From Acidobacteriota bacterium (GTDB lineage: Bacteria > Acidobacteriota > Terriglobia > UBA7540): a stretch of 10,710 bases of DNA. Both the position numbers and the translations under genes were made by a program. Under the pieces are notes generated by a model, which ran no database searches, was not told the DNA's origin, and saw only the letters and a list, made by a program, of their open reading frames with translations. Shown piece by piece: positions 7,251 through 10,710 of this stretch. The DNA lies in NCBI GenBank assembly GCA_021827245.1, contig JAKAWN010000154.1, positions 1 through 10,710 of the forward strand. The letters run 5' to 3'. Numbering within the stretch: the stretch's first letter is position 1; each line of letters starts with the position of its first letter.

Positions 7251-8031
7251 CGAACCGGAAGAGTCGCTCGATCGGGCTCATCCCGGCGGGCTCTCCCACT
7301 CTAAGATCAACCGCTACCTCACCTGTCCTGAGCAGTATCGGCTCCACTACGTCGAGCGGCTGCGACCGAAAATCGAAGCAGCCAATCGCGTCTTCGGAAC
7401 CCTGATCCACGCGGCCCTCGCCGATTTCCTCCGTGCCGGAACCGATCCCGTCGCCGTCTTCCTCGAAACCTGGGAGGCGCTCAAAGGGGTCGAGTTGCGA
7501 TACGGAAAACGGGAAACGTGGGAAGGCCTCCGGGAGAAGGGTGAGAAGGTGCTTCGGAAGTTCCTCGAAACCGAGGCCCCGAAGATCCGCGAGGTCGAGA
7601 GCGTCGAAGAGCGGTTCGAGCTTGCAATCAGCACGTTCGACTCCGCCTTCGTCGGCATCGCCGATCTCGTGGCCACGGTGAACGGCCAGAGAACGGTGGT
7701 GGATTTCAAAACCTCCGGCCAGGACTACGAGGAACACGAGGCCGCCCTTTCCGACCAACTGACGGCCTATTGGCTGGCGGACCCACAAGTGCAAAAGGCA
7801 GCTCTCTGCGTTCTCCTCAAAACCAAGGAGCCGCGCATCGAGTGGCATTTTGCTCAGAGGGATGCGGAACGCCTTGGGGAATATCTCCAAAAAGTCCGCA
7901 TCATCTCCGCCGACATCCGGGCAGGGAAATTCTACAAGCGGCCAGGAAAGCAGTGTTCCTGGTGCGATTTCCTGCCGGTGTGCCTTGGGGACAAGAAGAA
8001 GACCGAGGAAACGCTCGTCAGGATCGGTTAA
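7228..8031 (+). CDS. PD-(D/E)XK nuclease, RecB/Cas4-like with probable Fe-S cluster (267 aa)
   Basis: The protein has the full motif set of the RecB/AddB/Cas4 nuclease superfamily: LSHSKINRYLTCPEQYRLHY with Cys33, the helix GTLIHAAL with His61, GIADLV with Asp146, VVDFKTS with Asp159 and Lys161, and QLTAYWLA with Gln177 and Tyr181. A C-terminal cluster Cys243, Cys246, Cys252 joins Cys33 as the four ligands of a 4Fe-4S cluster, as in AddB and Cas4. All catalytic residues are present, so it should be an active metal-dependent DNA exo- or endonuclease. I chose ATG 7228 because GGAGG (7218-7222) lies 5 nt upstream; an in-frame ATG at 7177 would add 17 unlikely residues with no site. It overlaps the SWIM gene by 23 nt and is the last gene before a terminator. 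No helicase or Cas genes are nearby, so it is neither a standard AddAB nor a CRISPR Cas4. Confidence 0.9.
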   Translation: MPVTSRIDEPEESLDRAHPGGLSHSKINRYLTCPEQYRLHYVERLRPKIEAANRVFGTLIHAALADFLRAGTDPVAVFLETWEALKGVELRYGKRETWEGLREKGEKVLRKFLETEAPKIREVESVEERFELAISTFDSAFVGIADLVATVNGQRTVVDFKTSGQDYEEHEAALSDQLTAYWLADPQVQKAALCVLLKTKEPRIEWHFAQRDAERLGEYLQKVRIISADIRAGKFYKRPGKQCSWCDFLPVCLGDKKKTEETLVRIG

Positions 8032-8039
8032 CCCTCAAC

Positions 8040-8070
8040 AGAGCCATGCAAAACCTGCGTGGCTCTTTTT
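8040..8070 (+). terminator. Intrinsic terminator of the SWIM/nuclease operon
   Basis: AGAGCCATGC (8040-8049) pairs with GCGTGGCTCT (8057-8066), ten pairs with one G-T wobble, around the loop AAAACCT. The T-run 8066-8070 follows, then CTT. It begins 8 nt after the nuclease stop and ends 1 nt before the next promoter, so it separates the two units. Confidence 0.9.
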
Positions 8071-8071
8071 C

Positions 8072-8099
8072 TTGAGATTTATCGGCGTAAATCTATAAT
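8072..8099 (+). promoter_or_regulatory. Promoter of the DUF262-HNH gene
   Basis: TTGAGA (8072-8077) and a perfect TATAAT (8094-8099) are 16 nt apart, a strong sigma-70-type pair. Transcription should start near 8106, giving a leader of about 77 nt that contains the small ORF at 8120 and an inverted repeat GCTAT...ATAGC (8141-8159). Nothing in the window looks like a repressor for it. Confidence 0.75.
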
Positions 8100-8119
8100 G
8101 ACCGCATGTGCAGGAGGAA

Positions 8120-8158
8120 ATGGAGGCAGGGACGGCGTTTGCTATCATTCAGATATAG
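8120..8158 (+). CDS. 12-codon leader ORF ahead of the DUF262 gene
   Basis: AGGAGG (8112-8117) stands 2 nt before an ATG at 8120, which opens 12 codons (MEAGTAFAIIQI) to a TAG at 8156-8158. The frame is the same as that of the DUF262 gene, whose ATG at 8183 lies 24 nt after this stop and has no ribosome binding site of its own. An inverted repeat GCTAT/ATAGC (8141-8159) spans the stop codon. Likely roles are translational coupling by reinitiation or a regulatory leader peptide. The AGGAGG spacing is shorter than usual, so the ORF may be weakly translated. Confidence 0.4.
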   Translation: MEAGTAFAIIQI

Positions 8159-8182
8159 CAGGCGTTCCCCAAAAACATTGAA

Positions 8183-9979
8183 ATGGCAACCCAGCGCTAC
8201 TCGGTTACGCCACACCCTGTAGAAACCCTCCTTACGTGGGTCAAATCCGGCGAGATCGCCATCCCGGAGATTCAGCGTCCGTTTGTGTGGGACGCGACGA
8301 AGGTTCGCAATCTCCTGGACTCGCTTTACCAAGGCTACCCCATTGGCTACCTCATTGCCTGGCGGAATCCAACCGTACGCCTCAAGGATGGCACACCATC
8401 GGCGGGGAAGCGCATCTTGATTGACGGACAGCAACGGGTGACGGCCCTGATGGCCGCGCTGCTTGGCCAAGAGGTGTTAACTCAGGACTACGAAACAGTC
8501 CGCATCCGAATTGCTTTCCATCCACTCGAGGGGCGATTTGAGGTGGCGAACCCGGCCATCCGGAAAGACATGAGTTGGCTCGCAGACGTAGCGGAGGTGT
8601 TCGCCCCTGATGCGAGTTTGGCCGAGCTGACGGATTCATACGCGGAGAGGAATCCAGGGGCCGACCGGAAGCGCGTTTCCCGCGTTTTGGAAAGACTCCG
8701 GAAGATCATAAACAACCACGTCGGCGTCATCGAGCTCGCTGAGGATCTCGACATCGAGACGGTGACTGAGATTTTCATCCGCGTTAATTCGGCTGGTGCG
8801 ACTCTTAGCCAAGCCGATTTCGCCATGTCGAAAATTGCGACCAACGAGAAATATGGCGGTAACGTGCTTCGCAAGGTCATTGACTACTTCTGTCACATGA
8901 CCGTTGCTCCCGACTTCTACGGACGGATACAAAAGAGTGATCCCGCATTCGCAGCGTCCGAGTTCTTTCCGAAGATGAGTTGGCTCAAAGACGCCAACGT
9001 GGACATCTATGATCCCTCGTATACCGACATGTTGCGGGTTGCCTTCACCTCAGAATTTCGGCGGGGGAAACTCCAGGATCTCGTCGCCTTGCTGTCGGGC
9101 CGGAATTTCGAAACGAGACAATACGAAGAAGGCATCGCGGAGGAATCCTTCGGCCGACTCAAGCAAGGAGTGATGAATTTCATTAACAAGACGCACTTCG
9201 ATCGGATCACCATGATTCTGCGCTCGGCCGGATTCGTCTGCAGTGATCTTGTCGGTGGGCAAAATGCGATCAATTTCGCCTACATCCTTTATTTGCGGGG
9301 ACGGGCCGAACAACTGCCTCCTGCGGATCTGGAGCGGCTCGTGCGGCGGTGGTACGTCATGTCGGCCTTGCGTGGCCGCTACACCGGGAGTCCCGAAACC
9401 ACGTTTGACTTTGATATCCGGCAAATCGAAACGCAAGGACTCCAGCCGTACATCGACGCGGTTATTGAGGCAGAGCTTCCCGGAAGCTATTGGTCCACGC
9501 TTCTGCCCAAGGAGATGGACACATCCTCCGGGTCCAGCCCTTATTTCCTTGTGTATCAAGCGGCCCAGGTGAAGCTTGGCGACCGGGGTTTCCTGTCGCG
9601 CGACATCACGGCTCAAGACCTTTTGCTCAATAGAAGCGACGTTCACCACCTCTATCCCAAGAATTATCTGAAGAAACAGGGGCTCTCGAAGGGCCGTTAC
9701 AATCAGATCGCTAATTTCGTTCTTGCCCAGAGCGAGATCAATATCGCCATCGGCGACAAACCGCCAGAAGTGTATTTCCACGAGTTGGCCGAGCAGTGTA
9801 ACGGCGGAAAAAAGAAGTACGGCGGGATCACCGCTTTACCAGAAATGCGCGCAAACATGCGAATGCATTGCATCCCCGAATCTTTAATTGACGGGGAGGT
9901 GCCGTCCTACGACGATTTCCTAGACCAGCGCCGTAAGCTGATGGCGTCAAAATTGAAAGGCTACTTTGAATCATTGTGA
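8183..9979 (+). CDS. GmrSD-like DUF262-HNH protein, putative type IV restriction enzyme (598 aa)
   Basis: The N-terminal half is a DUF262 (GmrS-type) domain: [18 protein letters not shown] (20-37), the helix [27 protein letters not shown] (78-89) with the nucleotide-using DGQQR, and FIRVNSAG (198-205). The C-terminus has an HNH-type nuclease: SDVHHLYPK (485-493) with His488 and His489, then Asn511, Asn520 and IGDKPP. This is the plan of GmrSD-class proteins, in which a DUF262 NTPase part and a DUF1524-like HNH part cut DNA carrying modified bases; single-chain relatives include BrxU, and SspE for phosphorothioate DNA. All key residues are present, so it should be active and cytoplasmic. The start at ATG 8183 fits the family, where the first strand lies close to the N-terminus, but no ribosome binding site precedes it (see the leader ORF). 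It has its own promoter and converges with the basic-protein gene. Substrate unknown. Confidence 0.9.
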   Translation: MATQRYSVTPHPVETLLTWVKSGEIAIPEIQRPFVWDATKVRNLLDSLYQGYPIGYLIAWRNPTVRLKDGTPSAGKRILIDGQQRVTALMAALLGQEVLTQDYETVRIRIAFHPLEGRFEVANPAIRKDMSWLADVAEVFAPDASLAELTDSYAERNPGADRKRVSRVLERLRKIINNHVGVIELAEDLDIETVTEIFIRVNSAGATLSQADFAMSKIATNEKYGGNVLRKVIDYFCHMTVAPDFYGRIQKSDPAFAASEFFPKMSWLKDANVDIYDPSYTDMLRVAFTSEFRRGKLQDLVALLSGRNFETRQYEEGIAEESFGRLKQGVMNFINKTHFDRITMILRSAGFVCSDLVGGQNAINFAYILYLRGRAEQLPPADLERLVRRWYVMSALRGRYTGSPETTFDFDIRQIETQGLQPYIDAVIEAELPGSYWSTLLPKEMDTSSGSSPYFLVYQAAQVKLGDRGFLSRDITAQDLLLNRSDVHHLYPKNYLKKQGLSKGRYNQIANFVLAQSEINIAIGDKPPEVYFHELAEQCNGGKKKYGGITALPEMRANMRMHCIPESLIDGEVPSYDDFLDQRRKLMASKLKGYFESL

Positions 9980-10028
9980 AGATGCGGGTCGGCATCACAT
10001 CGACGGACTCATTTTGGCCGGCCTGCTG

Positions 10029-10268
10029 TCACTCAGGCTTCTTTTGTTTTCTTATCTTCGCCCAACGTGCCTTCTGCGCCGCAGCGATCTTTCGTCGCGC
10101 GGCGGGTGACATCGTCCGGCGCGGCCTTGGGGCTGTGGCCTTCGGGTGGGCAGGAGCCCCCGCTGCTAATCCCAGCGCCTGAATGGCTGCGTCCAACTGT
10201 GTGAGATCTTGTTGGGTCTTGTTACGAGCGGCTCGTAGCGAATCGAGCGCCTGCTCAACAGCTGACAT
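10029..10268 (-). CDS. Small basic protein with KARW-type tail (79 aa)
   Basis: Residues 2-33 form an amphipathic, heptad-like helix (VEQALDSLRAARNKTQQDL), likely a short coiled coil. An Ala/Pro linker (34-49) leads to a strongly basic C-terminus: PRRTMSPAARRKIAAAQKARW, then AKIRKQKK (50-79). The RR-x-MS-x-x-A-R-x-x-I-A-x-A-x-x-ARWA pattern is widespread in small bacterial proteins and histone-H1-like tails and would suit DNA or RNA binding. The start has AAGGAG 4 nt upstream, and a TATAAA -10-like box lies on the minus strand at 10298-10293. It converges with the DUF262 gene, with only 49 nt between the stops. I infer a nucleoid-type or regulatory DNA-binding protein; no partner is certain. 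Confidence 0.75.
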   Translation of the reverse strand: MSAVEQALDSLRAARNKTQQDLTQLDAAIQALGLAAGAPAHPKATAPRPRRTMSPAARRKIAAAQKARWAKIRKQKKPE

Positions 10269-10376
10269 TGTTCTCCTTCCCTGAATTGAACATTTATAGG
10301 CAAAGGGCTATACATGATTCTTTAAAAACGAGCCGCCACCGTTCTAGCGCCCTCGGGTGCTGGTGAATGTCCAATC

Positions 10377-10406
10377 AAAAGGCCCCCGTTTGCCCGGGGG
10401 CCTTTT
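10377..10406 (-). terminator. Terminator after the right-edge gene, usable from both sides
   Basis: GGCCCCCG (10381-10388) pairs with CGGGGGCC (10395-10402) around TTTGCC, flanked by AAAA (10377-10380) and TTTT (10403-10406). Read leftward it ends the gene entering from the right edge, 46 nt after its stop. The symmetric A and T runs would allow termination in either direction, but no plus-strand gene reads into it directly. Confidence 0.85.
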
Positions 10407-10407
10407 G

Positions 10408-10437
10408 CTTCCCGCTCCGTCACAAGCGGAGAGGAAG
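10408..10437. repeat. Second hairpin beside the terminator
   Basis: CTTCC (10408-10412) pairs with GGAAG (10433-10437) and, inside it, CTCCG (10415-10419) pairs with CGGAG (10427-10431), with small internal mismatches and loop TCACAAG. It sits between the stop of the right-edge gene and the terminator and could protect the 3' end of that mRNA. Confidence 0.4.
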
Positions 10438-10451
10438 AGGTCAGCTGAGGA

Positions 10452-10710
10452 CTAGGATCCGGTTGCGAAGGAGACCGTCGTAATCGGCAACGGAACGAGG
10501 GTCGTCGGCAAGCTAATGGTGCTTTGGCCGACGGTCGGCGCTGCGCTGTCGTAGTACGTCATGTCACCCGCACCTTGGATCGTCGCGCTCAAGCCGACGG
10601 AGGCCGAACCGCTCGCCTGTACAAAGTCGGTGTCATTCGCGCGGAGCGTAAGCGAGTAGCTGTTCCCCGCGGAGATGACCAACGGGGTGCTCGTCGGGAA
10701 CGTCCACGTC
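10452..10710 (-). CDS. C-terminal end of an unrecognised beta-rich protein, enters from the right edge
   Basis: The minus-strand frame is open from the right edge to a TAG at 10454-10452, giving 85 residues. The peptide is rich in S, T, G and V with alternating strands (NSYSLTLRANDTD, ASGSASVGLSATI, STISLPTTLVPLPI) and no Cys, Lys or helix-rich part. This suits the last beta-sandwich of an exported, surface or phage-tail-like protein; I cannot name a family. It reads straight through the window edge, so the TTG at 10682 is not a true start. A hairpin and a strong terminator follow. Confidence 0.7.
   Translation of the reverse strand, partial: TWTFPTSTPLVISAGNSYSLTLRANDTDFVQASGSASVGLSATIQGAGDMTYYDSAAPTVGQSTISLPTTLVPLPITTVSFATGS

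Noticed and set aside
7144..7890. 248-codon minus-strand frame opposite the nuclease gene
   Set aside because: It is a shadow of the GC-rich plus-strand codons; the plus strand carries the full conserved nuclease motifs.
9050..9781. 243-codon minus-strand frame opposite the DUF262-HNH gene
   Set aside because: It has no ribosome binding site or recognisable domain and lies opposite conserved HNH residues.
1..10710. CRISPR array, tRNA, rRNA, insertion-sequence ends or transposase
   Set aside because: I saw no regularly spaced repeats, no tRNA cloverleaf, and no transposase or integrase motif in any frame.

Overview
The window is about 10.7 kb of GC-rich bacterial DNA with tightly packed genes. 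The best lineage clue is a short module just after the signal peptide of the 837-residue secreted protein (LTNADIV...LGDDVII...FDTSPSALI.LKQAGVSD). I associate it with Acidobacteriota surface and exported proteins, so an acidobacterial chromosome or large plasmid is the working guess; no rRNA, tRNA or housekeeping marker is present to confirm it. The gene mix (a stand-alone conjugation-type DNA-pump ATPase, a nuclease, a modification-dependent restriction-type protein and unknown lipoproteins or exported proteins) reads as an accessory or mobile region.

Left half, all on the minus strand. Transcription runs from about 6.13 kb leftward: a large secreted protein with one TPR-like stretch (3619-6132), a soluble TraD/VirD4/HerA-like ATPase (2176-3360), a lipoprotein of unknown function (974-1930), a protein with two membrane segments (200-901), and, 8 nt further on, the first 63 codons of a gene running off the left edge (1-191). 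The last two look like one operon. The ATPase, membrane protein and edge gene could form a small DNA-transfer or packaging unit, but no other type IV secretion gene, relaxase or origin is visible.

Middle, plus strand, divergent from the secreted protein. An intergenic region rich in dyads (6133-6347) leads into a two-gene unit with a 23-nt overlap: a SWIM zinc-finger protein (6348-7250) and a RecB/Cas4-type PD-(D/E)XK nuclease with four cysteines placed as in iron-sulfur nucleases (7228-8031). The unit ends at a clear intrinsic terminator (8040-8070). A good sigma-70-like promoter (8072-8099) follows at once and drives a single-chain GmrSD-like protein, DUF262 plus an HHxYPK-type HNH nuclease domain (8183-9979). 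Its only good ribosome binding site serves a 12-codon leader ORF in the same frame, not the gene itself.

Right end, minus strand. A 79-residue basic protein with an N-terminal helix and an R/K-rich KARW-type tail (10029-10268), two hairpins including a strong terminator (10377-10437), and the C-terminal end of a beta-rich, Ser/Thr-rich protein entering from the right edge (10452-10710).

The most promising candidates for something undescribed are the SWIM/PD-(D/E)XK pair and the leader-controlled DUF262-HNH gene beside it. Both are domain-level inferences; there is no direct evidence that the two units act together.
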